Below are positions 33,626-45,197 of a stretch of DNA of 64,000 bases, one piece after another. The stretch covers positions 112,727 to 176,726 of the forward strand of contig CAMEFI010000001.1 in assembly GCA_945915475.1 (NCBI GenBank), given 5' to 3'. The notes beneath the pieces were generated by a model that searched no databases, had not been told where the DNA came from, and saw only the letters and a program-made list of their open reading frames with translations. Within the stretch, counting starts at the first letter, position 1; every line of letters begins with the position of its first letter. This DNA comes from an uncultured Clostridium sp. GTDB taxonomy: Bacteria; Bacillota; Clostridia; Lachnospirales; Lachnospiraceae. The translations under genes were made by a program, and so were the position numbers.

Positions 33626-34408
33626 ATGCCTGCTTATTCCCATACCACTTTTAACTATATGAAATATATCACTTTGTTTCTACTGATTCTGGTATTCCTC
33701 TATGGCATTCGCCAAAGAACACAATCTCCATCGGTTCTAACCAGTTCCGCATTATACGAACGGGAACTTCCCATATATTGTGTGGATACAAAAGAACCTG
33801 TTGTGGCATTAACCTTTGACAGTGCATGGGGTACAGAAGATCTGGATATCATTTTATCTATTCTTAAGAAACACAACGCTCCCGCTACCTTTTTTGTAAC
33901 CGGGGAATGGGCGACTAAGAATCCGGACGCCATTCGTGCCATTGATGCAGCGGGACATGAAATCGGCAACCACGGAAACAGCCACAAACATATGCCCCAA
34001 CTGTCCAAGGAAGAAATGGCAGCTGAAATTCAGGGTTGTCACAATGCAGTCTATGCAATCACCGGAAAAGATATGACCCTCTTTCGTGCCCCATATAGTG
34101 ACTGGAATGAAGAAGTTGTAAATGTTGCCCACGCCATGGGCTACTCTGCCATTAATCAATCGGTAGACAGTCTGGATTGGAAAGATTATGGTGTGGATTC
34201 CATTATTCGTACCGTATGTGAGCACAAAAATTTAGAAAACGGAAGTATTATCCTTCTTCACAATGGTTCTACTTACACAAAAGACGCTCTTGATGTTATG
34301 TTAACCAACTTGGAACAACAGGGATATTCCTTTACCTCTTTATCCTCCTTAATATATACATCAAATTACTACTTAGATCACACCGGAAAACAATTTTTAA
34401 AAAAATAA
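33626..34408 (+). CDS. Polysaccharide deacetylase (PdaB-like)
   Basis: 260 residues. An N-terminal membrane anchor (KYITLFLLILVFLYGI) leads to a NodB domain: VALTFDSAWGTED (Asp of the metal site), HEIGNHGNSHKHM (two His ligands), FRAPYSDWNEEV and LLHNGS. The TFDxAWG form is typical of the sporulation-associated PdaB group. It would act outside the membrane on peptidoglycan or another polysaccharide. Only a weak GGGATA site precedes the ATG. Confidence 0.85.
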   Translation: MPAYSHTTFNYMKYITLFLLILVFLYGIRQRTQSPSVLTSSALYERELPIYCVDTKEPVVALTFDSAWGTEDLDIILSILKKHNAPATFFVTGEWATKNPDAIRAIDAAGHEIGNHGNSHKHMPQLSKEEMAAEIQGCHNAVYAITGKDMTLFRAPYSDWNEEVVNVAHAMGYSAINQSVDSLDWKDYGVDSIIRTVCEHKNLENGSIILLHNGSTYTKDALDVMLTNLEQQGYSFTSLSSLIYTSNYYLDHTGKQFLKK

Positions 34409-34451
34409 TTGTATAAAAATATGCATTTCGCACATAATACAAAAGACAAGA

Positions 34452-34480
34452 TTTTGAATCCATAAGGATCCGATTCAAAA
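34452..34480. repeat. Inverted repeat before the lipoprotein gene
   Basis: TTTTGAATC (34452-34460) and GATTCAAAA (34472-34480), a perfect 9-base pair with an 11-base loop, 30 bases ahead of the lipoprotein start. No T-run follows, so it may be a leader hairpin or operator. Confidence 0.5.
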
Positions 34481-34509
34481 CGAAATCTACGTAAAAAAAG
34501 GAGATTATT

Positions 34510-35091
34510 ATGAAAAAATTACACAATTATTTTTTTCTCATGATTACAATGGTTGCTTTATCCTTTGCATTAACAGGATGTGGCAACAGTACCAATGGTT
34601 CTACCAGCGGAAACAATGACAACAACAATGTATTACAAGATGCTGTTGACGATGTAGGAACCGCTGCAGAAGACATAGCCAATGGTGTTGGCAATGCGGT
34701 AAATGATCTTGTTGGTAACGGTGGCTTCAACAGCTATAACGAAGCGCATGACTATTTCTTAGACACAATGGGTTCTTATCATTCCAATGCAAAATTTGAA
34801 CTCCGGGATGAAGATCAGGAATTGAACGATTACCAGGAAGGTTCAAAAGGCTATCACTTCCATTTGTATGATACCAGCAACAATGAAAATGGCGAATATT
34901 TCGGTGAATTTTTTGTAGATGCTACAAATGGTACCATTTATAAAAAAGGAGAAAACGGTCTGGTAACACCATATCCGGAAAACAATTCGAATGATCAGAA
35001 CAACTCATCTACTTCCGAAACAAACAATAATACAACAAACAATAACAAAAACAACAATAATAACAGCACAAACAATACAACTGCAAAATAA
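34510..35091 (+). CDS. Putative lipoprotein with Asn-rich tail
   Basis: 193 residues. A lipoprotein signal peptide ends in the lipobox ALTGC (Cys about residue 24). An Asn/Ser/Gly linker is followed by a small domain (about 70-155: SYNEAHDYFLDTMGSYHSNAKFELRDEDQE...GEYFGEFFVDATNGTIYKK) that resembles PepSY-like folds only loosely. The last 40 residues are almost entirely Asn/Thr/Ser. GGAG precedes the ATG. Function unknown. Confidence 0.8.
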   Translation: MKKLHNYFFLMITMVALSFALTGCGNSTNGSTSGNNDNNNVLQDAVDDVGTAAEDIANGVGNAVNDLVGNGGFNSYNEAHDYFLDTMGSYHSNAKFELRDEDQELNDYQEGSKGYHFHLYDTSNNENGEYFGEFFVDATNGTIYKKGENGLVTPYPENNSNDQNNSSTSETNNNTTNNNKNNNNNSTNNTTAK

Positions 35092-35102
35092 AAATCAAGA
35101 TC

Positions 35103-35165
35103 ATAACTATTCAGAGCCGGCTCACGAAATTTTGGGGAGTTGCTCCGAATAGTTATATTTTTTCT
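35103..35165 (+). terminator. Terminator after the lipoprotein gene
   Basis: ATAACTATTC and GAATAGTTAT close a stem that is followed by ATTTTTTC. The interior contains the palindrome GAGCCGGCTC and GGAGTTGCTCC, making an unusually long hairpin. Confidence 0.75.
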
Positions 35166-35291
35166 GTATGAAAAATTGAAAAATCTCTTGCTTTTTTTAA
35201 CCAAATTTTTTAATATACATAGAAAGCATATATTACGAAAACGATTTCATATTTAGAGTTATTAAACATGACACAGAAAGGAAGAATTACT

Positions 35292-36941
35292 ATGGAACAA
35301 TCTCCTGTTATTGTAATCGGTCATAAAAATCCGGATACCGATTCCATCTGTTCAGCAATCTGTTATGCAAATCTGAAGAATCAAATGGAGCCAGGTCATT
35401 ATGTACCAAAACGTGCAGGAAACATCAACAATGAGACAGCATTTGTTCTGAACTATTTTAATATGGATATACCGGATTTGATTGAGGATGTGAACACGCA
35501 GGTGATGGACATCGAATATCGAAAGACCCCTGGGGTTAAAGATAACATTTCTGTCAAATCTGCATGGAAAATGATGAGGGAATTAGATGTTGTAACACTT
35601 CCTGTCGTTGCAAAAGACAATGTATTAGGCGGTCTTATTACGATTAACGATATCGCCAAATCCTACATGGATGATTATGAGAGCGATGTCATATCCAAAG
35701 CCAGAACCCCTTATTCAAACCTGGTAGAAGTATTAGAGGGAACTTTGGTTTCGGGCAATCCGCATAACCATATTGTTAACGGTAAAGTCATTATCGGAGC
35801 TGCCAACCCTCATTTAATTGAAAATATGATTGCAAAAGACGATCTGATGATTGTAGGGGATCGTATTGATACACAGATTTTTGGTATTGAGATGGGTGTG
35901 GGCTGCCTTATTCTTTGCCTGGATGCACCGGTGAATCCATTGGTGCTCCAGCTTGCAGAGGAACGACATTGCAGCGTCATTACCACCAAATTAGACACCT
36001 ATACGGTTGCTCGACTGATCAACCAGAGTATCCCCATCCGTTATTTCATGAAAAAAGATAATTTAATCACTTTCCAACTGGATGAGACCGTGGACTCCAT
36101 CAAGGAAATCATGTCCAAAAAGCGGCACCGTGACTTTCCAATTGTGGATGACTTCGGTCATTATTACGGCATGGTATCCCGCCGGAACTTACTTGCCCTC
36201 AGACGGAAAAAGGTAATCTTAGTGGATCACAATGAAAAAGCCCAGGCTATTACCGGAATTGAAGATGCAGAAATCTGTGAGATCATTGACCACCACAGAC
36301 TGGGTTCTCTACAGACATTTTCACCGGTATACTTCCGCAATCAGCCGGTTGGATGTACTGCTACGATCATTTATCAGATGTATATGGAAAACAATCAGCC
36401 AATCAGCAAGGAGATTGCCGGGCTATTATGTGCAGCAATTCTGTCCGACACTCTGCTCTTCCGTTCTCCGACCTGTACACCACTTGATGAAATCACAGCT
36501 AGAACTCTTGCAGAAATGGCAGAAATTGATCTGGAATCCTTTGCAATGGAAATGTTCGAAGCCGGAAGCAGCTTACGTAACAAAACCGCCGAAGAATTAT
36601 TTAACCAGGATTACAAAACATTCCAGGTAGAAGATATGGGAATTGGCGTGAGCCAGATCAGCTCCATCAACCAGAGAGAATTAGATAATGTAGCAGAACG
36701 CATACAAGACTATCTCAAAGACAATCTGTCTGATCTACCGGTTCAGCTTGTCTATGTTATGTTAACTAATATTGGAGAACAATCCTCTGACTTGTTAGCC
36801 TTTGGACCAGATGCCGTGAAATATGCCGGTGAAGCATTCCATGTGGAACCGGACGAAAACGTCTGTCACCTTCCAGGTGTGGTTTCCCGCAAAAAACAGG
36901 TGGTTCCTGCACTGGTTATGCGCCTGCAGGAAGAAATGTAA
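35292..36941 (+). CDS. ppaC: Family II (Mn-dependent) inorganic pyrophosphatase with CBS and DRTGG domains
   Basis: About 549 residues from the ATG at 35292 (GGAAG ahead; the in-frame ATG 24 bases earlier has no site). DHH-type motifs: GHKNPDTDSICSA, ILVDHNE, IIDHHRLG and LLCAAILSDT. Between motif I and II lie a CBS domain (about 75-125), a DRTGG domain (about 130-240) and a second CBS (about 245-300), which bind adenine nucleotides and AP4A in characterised members to regulate hydrolysis of PPi. It acts in the cytoplasm. Confidence 0.92.
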   Translation: MEQSPVIVIGHKNPDTDSICSAICYANLKNQMEPGHYVPKRAGNINNETAFVLNYFNMDIPDLIEDVNTQVMDIEYRKTPGVKDNISVKSAWKMMRELDVVTLPVVAKDNVLGGLITINDIAKSYMDDYESDVISKARTPYSNLVEVLEGTLVSGNPHNHIVNGKVIIGAANPHLIENMIAKDDLMIVGDRIDTQIFGIEMGVGCLILCLDAPVNPLVLQLAEERHCSVITTKLDTYTVARLINQSIPIRYFMKKDNLITFQLDETVDSIKEIMSKKRHRDFPIVDDFGHYYGMVSRRNLLALRRKKVILVDHNEKAQAITGIEDAEICEIIDHHRLGSLQTFSPVYFRNQPVGCTATIIYQMYMENNQPISKEIAGLLCAAILSDTLLFRSPTCTPLDEITARTLAEMAEIDLESFAMEMFEAGSSLRNKTAEELFNQDYKTFQVEDMGIGVSQISSINQRELDNVAERIQDYLKDNLSDLPVQLVYVMLTNIGEQSSDLLAFGPDAVKYAGEAFHVEPDENVCHLPGVVSRKKQVVPALVMRLQEEM

Positions 36942-36945
36942 AAGG

Positions 36946-36997
36946 CATACATTTTGCAGCGCATAAGGTTTTCATGCGCTGCAAAACGTATGCCTTA
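36946..36997. terminator. Bidirectional terminator, convergent genes
   Basis: AAGGCATAC...TTTTGCAGCGCAT pairs with ATGCGCTGCAAAA...GTATGCCTT around AAGGTTTTC. It serves the pyrophosphatase and the dehydrogenase, whose stop lies in its right flank. Confidence 0.85.
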
Positions 36998-37984
36998 TTG
37001 TACGCGGTTACCGTCAGCCACATGACCAGTTGCGTAGTCCATTGCATTCTGGAGGGTAGTCTGACTAATTGCTGACAATGCTTCATGGGTCAGGAATCCC
37101 TGATGGGATGTTACAATGACATTTGGGAAAGAGAGCAATCTTGCTGTAATAGATGACTCCAACAACTCATCTTCCCTGTTTTCGAACACGTTTCGTCCTT
37201 CTTCTTCATATACATCTAATCCGACACCAAAGAATTTCTTATTACGAATTCCCTGAATCAGATCCTCTGTCTTTACCAATGCGCCTCTTGAAGTATTCAC
37301 TAAAATAACATTATCCTTCATCATTTCAATGGTGTCTTTATTGATCAAATGGTGATTCTCCTCCGTCAAAGGACAATGCAGAGAAATCAGATCACTCTGC
37401 TGCAACACTTCTTCTAACGACTTATATTCTACAAAATTCAAGTTCTTATTGGGATACATATCATAAGCAATCACTTTCATGCCAAAGCCATGACAAATTC
37501 TGCACATAGCTGCACCAATCTTACCTGTACCAATAATCCCTGCTGTCTTTTCATAAAAATTCATTCCGGTAAGACCCACCAGACTAAAGTTATTCTCTCT
37601 TACGCGAATATAACTCTTGTGTATACGACGATTAACTGAAAGTGCCAGTGCCATGGCATGCTCTGCCACCGCTTCCGGTGAATATCCCGGTACACGAAGC
37701 ACTGTCATACCATATTCATCAGCTTTCTCCAGATCCACATTATTAAATCCGGCGCACCGCAATAAGATCAATTCTATTCCAATCTCATGCAGTCCTTCTA
37801 ATACCTTTGCACTCAAATCCGAATTAACAAAAGCACAAATTGCATCAAATCCCTTTGCAAGAGAAACGGTCTTTGGTGAAATATCTACTTCATGATAAGT
37901 AATCTCTATTTCGGGATACTGTTTTAATTCCTTATCAAAAGATTCCTTATCATAACTCGTTGCATCATAAAATAAAATCTTCAT
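36995..37984 (-). CDS. ldhA: D-lactate dehydrogenase family 2-hydroxyacid dehydrogenase
   Basis: 329 residues, standard length. NAD-binding loop GTGKIGAAM (about 150), catalytic Arg in VNTSRGALV (about 234), Glu in DVYEEE (about 263) and His in VTSHQGFLT (about 295) are all present, as is the LdhA-type VLRVPGYSPEAVAEHAM. It reduces pyruvate to D-lactate with NADH. An ATTGTG-G-CACAAT dyad lies 54 bases upstream of the start. Confidence 0.88.
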   Translation of the reverse strand: MKILFYDATSYDKESFDKELKQYPEIEITYHEVDISPKTVSLAKGFDAICAFVNSDLSAKVLEGLHEIGIELILLRCAGFNNVDLEKADEYGMTVLRVPGYSPEAVAEHAMALALSVNRRIHKSYIRVRENNFSLVGLTGMNFYEKTAGIIGTGKIGAAMCRICHGFGMKVIAYDMYPNKNLNFVEYKSLEEVLQQSDLISLHCPLTEENHHLINKDTIEMMKDNVILVNTSRGALVKTEDLIQGIRNKKFFGVGLDVYEEEGRNVFENREDELLESSITARLLSFPNVIVTSHQGFLTHEALSAISQTTLQNAMDYATGHVADGNRVQ

Positions 37985-38037
37985 AAACTCTACTTCCTTT
38001 CTGACTCCATTGATTTTCTTTTGTAAATGTGCAACCT

Positions 38038-38050
38038 ATTGTGGCACAAT
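38038..38050. promoter_or_regulatory. Small palindrome upstream of ldhA
   Basis: ATTGTG and CACAAT with one central base. It could bind a regulator such as Rex or a CRP-type factor, although the exact consensus of neither is met. Confidence 0.35.
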
Positions 38051-38086
38051 GATTCATGTTATCATCATGACCATTTTCAAGATAAA

Positions 38087-38773
38087 TTATACACCCTTTG
38101 TCAATGATAAGATGGATTGTACCCATTCCTTTGCTGCTGCTAACCGTTCCTCAAATTGTTCATAAAAATCCCGTGTACTTTCATATAAGATAACGAAAAA
38201 AGCATTCAGAATATACATATCAATCTGTTTTACCTGCTCCTCCGTAATCATTGAAAAACCTTCGGTCAAATCCTTCAAAAAATAATGCCATTCATTGATA
38301 AAAGCTGCATTTTTTGCCGGTTTGGGTGTATCGATCCATTTCTTCACCTTTACCTTCGTTGGATTCGGATATGCACATTCTTTCACCTGCAGGAAATACT
38401 GAAACCCACCATTATCATAGATTCTTCCAAGGGGAAAAATGCGGCATATACCCGGACGAATACCATGAATACTGCATCTTCCTGCTTCATTCAAAAAGGC
38501 ACAGCTTTCCTGCTTTCCGTTCATTTTTAAATTCGGTAAGATAATACCCTCCACCACATTTAAATCCAGCTTGTCCACTAATAATTCTTCGAATTTACAA
38601 TTTAATCCGGTTGTCAGACGATACACATCATAAGGATCTAGCACAATGGAATTCCCCATTCCACGGCAGCAGGCAGAACATCCTTTACAGTCATTGCATC
38701 CGGCTTTCACCATGTCATTCAAACCATATAACTTACCATCTGACACTTCGGACATATCAATCTTTCGTTCCAT
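38087..38773 (-). CDS. YkgJ-family Fe/Zn-binding cysteine-cluster protein
   Basis: About 228 residues from the ATG at 38773 (GGAG eight bases ahead). The cluster motif is AGCNDCKGCSACCRGMG (about 20-40), with further Cys in ESCAFLNEAGRCSIHGIRPGICRIFP and VKECAYPNP. This arrangement defines the YkgJ (UPF0153) family, thought to bind a metal or FeS cluster; the biological role is unknown. Confidence 0.82.
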   Translation of the reverse strand: MERKIDMSEVSDGKLYGLNDMVKAGCNDCKGCSACCRGMGNSIVLDPYDVYRLTTGLNCKFEELLVDKLDLNVVEGIILPNLKMNGKQESCAFLNEAGRCSIHGIRPGICRIFPLGRIYDNGGFQYFLQVKECAYPNPTKVKVKKWIDTPKPAKNAAFINEWHYFLKDLTEGFSMITEEQVKQIDMYILNAFFVILYESTRDFYEQFEERLAAAKEWVQSILSLTKGV

Positions 38774-38860
38774 TTTCATTTCTCCATTTAAATACATTTT
38801 CTTAAGGTCTTACCTATCTGTTATCATAACAAACCCTATTCCCTTTCGTCAATTTCATAT

Positions 38861-39650
38861 TTACCCAAGCATAACATCTAAAAGCATCATAGTAATAAAT
38901 CCAAGCATCACTCCGGCAGTCGCTAAATTTTTATTGTCCCGAAAAGATTCCGGTATCAGTTCCGAACAGACAACACAAATCATGGCACCTGCCGAAAAGG
39001 AAAGCACAAAGGGAAGGATCATCCGAATCCGCAGAGCAAACAACACGCCAATCACGCCTGCAGCCGGTTCCACCACTCCCGAAAACTGCCCAATTAAAAA
39101 GCTTTTCCACCTGGATACCCCTTCTCTTCTAAGGGGCATTGCCACACAGGTTCCCTCTGGAAAATTCTGGATTCCAATTCCCACCGCCAGCATAACTGCA
39201 CTCATAAATGCGTTCTGACCACCCATGATTGCAGCACTTCCAAAAGCAACGCCAACCGCAAGTCCTTCCGGAATATTATGCATGGTTACTGCTGTCGTAA
39301 CCAGAACACAGCGGGTCCATTTTTTGTCAGCGCAATTTCCACACCCACAGTTTCCAAGCAGTAAATCGGAACAGACAATAAAAGCTCCTCCAGATAAAAA
39401 ACCAATTGCAATATTAGCAACAACACTCTTTTGCAGTTGGGACACCAACTCAATAGCAGGATTTAATAGCGACCAGTAGGATGCCGCTATCATAACTCCC
39501 GCTGCAACCCCCATCATAAGATCTAATATTTTCTGATTCATGGATTTAAAAAAAGAATACAAGAGATGCACCCACTACAGTAACACCATATGTGAAAAGT
39601 GTGGCAAGGAGTCCCTGCCACACCGGATGAATGTGCATAAACCAATCCAT
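38861..39650 (-). pseudogene. zupT: ZIP-family metal transporter with a frameshift in a T7 tract
   Basis: Translation from the ATG at 39650 (AGGAAG ahead) gives MDWFMHIHPVWQGLLATLFTYGVTVVGAS then FFF and a TAA. One base over, the frame continues KSMNQKILDLMMGVAAGVMIAASYW and runs as a normal ZIP transporter, with HNIPEGLAVGVAFG (metal-site helix), to the stop at 38861. The break is exactly at a run of seven T. The 236-residue downstream frame lacks the first helix. Either a disabled gene, a sequencing error, or slippage-dependent expression. Confidence 0.75.
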
Positions 39651-39742
39651 CAGTCTTCCTCTTTCCCGAAAACTTCACACTTTCCGGATTTCATTCCTTA
39701 CTAGCCAGTATATGAAACAAAAGACCGGATTGACACATCCTG

Positions 39743-40225
39743 TTATTTTTTACTATGCCGGACAATCATTATGATCTCGTAAATTATCGTTAAGGTTAGT
39801 ACCACGCCAAACACGATTGCACCCACAAGAATCATCTTTCCGGATTGCCGGTAGGTCATAATTGTATCAAACAGCGTAAATGCAGAAATCTGAAGTTCCA
39901 TCCAGACAAGCATAGATGCCATATCCCGGTACACAACAACCTCCTGTCCCGGCTGAATCTTACATGGTGTATTCCATGCATCCGGCGGTAACAAATGCAG
40001 AATCAGGCTGGTCACACCATTACACACTAACATAATGATGGGAAGCATAATCAACACTGCCGGCGAACCATACCCATCCACATTGCCTGCACCGTCAAAA
40101 TGTGTGGCAATCTCCTCCGGCAGCACTACCATTCCAACAATTGCAATGATAAATGCTGCCAGCATCAGCACATAAGAAACAATCTCAATGATACAATGTT
40201 TTTTCGTAATATACGGCTTTGCCAT
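39743..40225 (-). CDS. DUF1648-type membrane protein
   Basis: 160 residues with four membrane segments. The pattern LPEEIATHFDGAGNVDGYGSPA (about 35-56) is the DUF1648 signature, found in SdpI-like immunity proteins and in many uncharacterised membrane proteins. CAGGTGAG precedes the ATG. It starts 26 bases after the small RHH gene and is probably in the same transcript. Confidence 0.8.
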   Translation of the reverse strand: MAKPYITKKHCIIEIVSYVLMLAAFIIAIVGMVVLPEEIATHFDGAGNVDGYGSPAVLIMLPIIMLVCNGVTSLILHLLPPDAWNTPCKIQPGQEVVVYRDMASMLVWMELQISAFTLFDTIMTYRQSGKMILVGAIVFGVVLTLTIIYEIIMIVRHSKK

Positions 40226-40250
40226 ACTCTCTCACCTGCTCATTCCCAAT

Positions 40251-40445
40251 TTATATATCAAACTCCGGAGGAATATCTATCTCCTCAGACACATATCTTC
40301 CATCCTTCTTCCGTTGTCTGACACACTCTGACAACAGATATTCAATCTGCCCATTTACAGAGCGGAAATCATCTTCTGCCCATGCGGCAATATCGGCATA
40401 TAATTTCTCTGTCAACCGGAGAGGGATCTGCTTCTTTGCTGCCAT
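40251..40445 (-). CDS. Arc-like ribbon-helix-helix small protein
   Basis: 64 residues: KKQIPLRLTEKLYADIAAWAEDDFRSVNGQIEYLLSECVRQR fits a ribbon-helix-helix DNA-binding fold (strand KQIPLRL, helices at about 14-26 and 30-45). Its ATG overlaps the stop of the SPFH gene (TAATG). The pair is therefore translationally coupled. RHH proteins of this form are typically repressors; the target could be its own operon. Confidence 0.8.
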   Translation of the reverse strand: MAAKKQIPLRLTEKLYADIAAWAEDDFRSVNGQIEYLLSECVRQRKKDGRYVSEEIDIPPEFDI

Positions 40446-41467
40446 TAGTACAAACTTCCCGAATTCACAATGGGCTGTGCGTCATGGTTGCCGCACAAAA
40501 CTACTAACAGATTTGAGACCATGGCTGCCTTGCGTTCTTCATCTAACTCTACTACCTGTTTCTCACTTAACTGTTCTAATGCCATCTCCACCATTCCCAC
40601 TGCACCATCTACGATCATCTTTCTCGCATCAATAATTGCAGAAGCCTGCTGACGCTGTAACATAACCGATGCAATCTCCGGTGCATAGGCAAGATAGGTG
40701 ATTCTCGCCTCAATAATCTCAAGTCCTGCATCATTTACCTTACTCTGAATCTCGTCCCGAATTCTACTTGCCACAATCTCAGCCGAACCCCGAAGACTTC
40801 CCTCATCTGCCTGACCATCTCCTGTGGTATCCACATTGGATGCCACATCATATGGATAAATACGGACAATATTCCGAAGGGCACTGTCGCACTGTAAAGA
40901 CAGATATTCTTTGTAATTATCTACATTAAATACTGCCTTCGCCGTATCTGTCACTTTCCAGATAACTGCAATTCCAATCTCCACCGGATTACCAAGACAA
41001 TCATTGATCTTCTGTCTTCCGTTATTCAAGGTCATTGCCTTTAACGAAATCTTCTTGCCAACAGCCTCTACCGAAACAGAGGTTCCTTCCGCTGAAATAT
41101 TCACTGCCCCATTGGTATGCGTGTCTCCACTTTGTGCCAGCTTTGTTGTAGCTGCCGGATTCACTGCCGTACAGAATGGATTCACAAAATAAAATCCGGG
41201 TTCACGGATTGTCCCTACATAATTACCAAATAAGGTAAGTACCAAAGCTTCCTGCGGCTTTAATATCTTCAATCCCAAAAACAGAATCCAGCCAAGTGAT
41301 GCGACTACAATACAACCAACCATCAATATCAATGCGGCTATAGAATGCCATTTGTCATACTGAATGGCTCCTACAACAATACCCAGAATGACAAGTATGT
41401 ACCCCACAAGACCCAATAGCAATACCGCCATTCCATTCTTCTTACCTGTATAAATCTTCTCTTCCAT
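40445..41467 (-). CDS. SPFH/band-7 domain protein
   Basis: About 340 residues from the ATG at 41467. Two N-terminal membrane helices (about 8-60) lead into an SPFH domain (about 70-260: LKPQEALVLTLFGNYVGTIREPGFYFVNPF). The C-terminal helical part holds ASVMLQRQQASAIIDARKMIVDGAVGMVEMALEQL, typical of the slipin/flotillin-related group. SPFH proteins form membrane-bound oligomeric cages that organise or protect membrane domains. The coupled RHH gene is an arrangement I have seen with this subgroup. Confidence 0.88.
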   Translation of the reverse strand: MEEKIYTGKKNGMAVLLLGLVGYILVILGIVVGAIQYDKWHSIAALILMVGCIVVASLGWILFLGLKILKPQEALVLTLFGNYVGTIREPGFYFVNPFCTAVNPAATTKLAQSGDTHTNGAVNISAEGTSVSVEAVGKKISLKAMTLNNGRQKINDCLGNPVEIGIAVIWKVTDTAKAVFNVDNYKEYLSLQCDSALRNIVRIYPYDVASNVDTTGDGQADEGSLRGSAEIVASRIRDEIQSKVNDAGLEIIEARITYLAYAPEIASVMLQRQQASAIIDARKMIVDGAVGMVEMALEQLSEKQVVELDEERKAAMVSNLLVVLCGNHDAQPIVNSGSLY

Positions 41468-41547
41468 CTCTATAACCTCCTTCATCTCTTTATGATATCA
41501 AAACCATATCACTATGAATTCATTTTGTCAATAAAAATGTAAAAAAT

Positions 41548-41600
41548 TTCCTTCATGATTCCATCTGTTTTTCAGATTTCTTCATGAAGGTTTTCTTCTA
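41548..41600 (-). terminator. Terminator of the LacI remnant
   Basis: Minus-strand CCTTCATGA and TCATGAAGG close an imperfect stem with inner AATCTG/CAGAT, followed by AAATTTTTT. It lies between the LacI remnant and the SPFH gene. Confidence 0.7.
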
Positions 41601-41613
41601 AATTATTATTTCA

Positions 41614-42288
41614 TCAAATATAATATTCCGGCTGATTCAAGTCCTGTACGACAGAACAACTACTACGGATCATAAGCTTTCCTTCTAACTCCATGCGAAT
41701 CACTTCACTGTGTCCACCTCGAATGCGGTCTAGCAGTAGATAAAGTGCGAACCTTGCCATATTTTCCTTTGGAAGATGAACGGTAGAGAGCATCGGCTTT
41801 GTAAACTGCCCCTCTTCAATATCATCACTGGATATAATGGAAGGCATATAGAATGGATTGTGGAACTGATTGAGGCATTTCAACATGCCAATTGCTGTAA
41901 TATCATTGGCACAATATATTCCGGTGGGTGGATTATCTGATTGCAGAAACTTCTCCATTGCTTCAAATCCTTCTTTCTCGGTCTGGTTGGTCTCCACAAT
42001 ATAGTCGGGATAGAAATCAATTTCATGATTTCTAAGTACTGCTGAATATCCTTTATATCTTGCTTCTCCGTGACACTGTCCCACATAAGCAATCCTTTCA
42101 TGTCCCAACCCTACCAGATATTCAACCGCCATAGATGCAATCTTCTTTCCATCACAGAGTACCTCGTCCACCTCATAATTGGTAGAGTTCCGGTTAATGG
42201 ATACAATATTCTTAATAGACATCTTCCCCACCTCACACCATTCAGATTTCCTACTGTTTTCATAGGTTGTATGATGTAAGTGTAACAT
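41614..42288 (-). pseudogene. LacI-family effector domain without DNA-binding part
   Basis: From about GKMSIKNIVSINRN the peptide is the LacI/PBP1 effector domain: YLVGLGHERIAYVGQ, ARYKGYSAVLRNH, PTGIYCANDITAIGMLK, SSDDIEEGQFTKPMLSTVHLPKE. The helix-turn-helix and the first strand-helix unit, some 130 residues, are missing. A start at 42222 (GAGGTGGGG ahead) or 42288 could express it. The palindromic operator and TTGACA promoter just upstream are intact, so a 5' deletion within an autoregulated gene is likely. Confidence 0.75.
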
Positions 42289-42317
42289 ATGTTTCCAAAT
42301 ATGATAACCTCAAATAT

Positions 42318-42342
42318 TGAAAACGTTTTCATAAGATGTCAA
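42318..42342 (-). promoter_or_regulatory. LacI-type operator and promoter
   Basis: TGAAAACGTTTTCA (42318-42331) is a perfect 14-base palindrome with the central CG typical of LacI operators. Minus-strand TTGACA (42342-42337) abuts it. Confidence 0.7.
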
Positions 42343-42368
42343 ATTGAAAAGCCTTCTCGTCTTATATC

Positions 42369-42782
42369 CTATTTTGAGTTGTATTTGTCATATCCACGCA
42401 ATCTCGCCATTGCTCTTGCGAGAGATGCACGGGACACATGATATTCCATGATACTTTGCTTCTGTTGCAGCTGCTCCTGTGCACGTTCCTTTGCCTCCTG
42501 TGCACGGAATGCATCAATCTCTTCCGGCTTTTCCGCAGAGAATACAAATAACTCTACCTGATTATCCTGTACTTTCAAAAGTCCGTCAGATGCAATGGCA
42601 ATATGTTCCTCGCCATCCGGTGTCCGGAATCTGACTTCCCCAATCTTCGTGCTGGTGGTCATTCGTTCATGGTTTGCCATAATCGCCATTTCCCCATCAT
42701 ATCCGGGAAACACCAGCAACTCACAGGGACCATCATAAAAAACCTTATCACAAGCAATTATTTTTAAAGAAAACGTATTCAT
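42369..42782 (-). CDS. atpC: ATP synthase F1 epsilon subunit
   Basis: 137 residues: beta-sandwich (about 1-85, KIIACDKVFYDGPCELLVFPGYDGEMAIMANHERM) and a two-helix C-terminal domain. It is the last gene of the leftward atp operon, 15 bases after atpD. It couples rotation to the c-ring and can inhibit ATP hydrolysis. Confidence 0.93.
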   Translation of the reverse strand: MNTFSLKIIACDKVFYDGPCELLVFPGYDGEMAIMANHERMTTSTKIGEVRFRTPDGEEHIAIASDGLLKVQDNQVELFVFSAEKPEEIDAFRAQEAKERAQEQLQQKQSIMEYHVSRASLARAMARLRGYDKYNSK

Positions 42783-42797
42783 AAGCTACACCTTTCC

Positions 42798-45160
<2,363 letters not shown>

Positions 45161-45197
45161 TTTTTTACCTCCATTCTGTTCTCACAGATTCAACTCT

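Noticed and set aside
34995..35204. Hydrophobic minus-strand frame near the lipoprotein
   Set aside because: It is antisense to the Asn-rich tail; Asn codons read as Val/Leu on the other strand.
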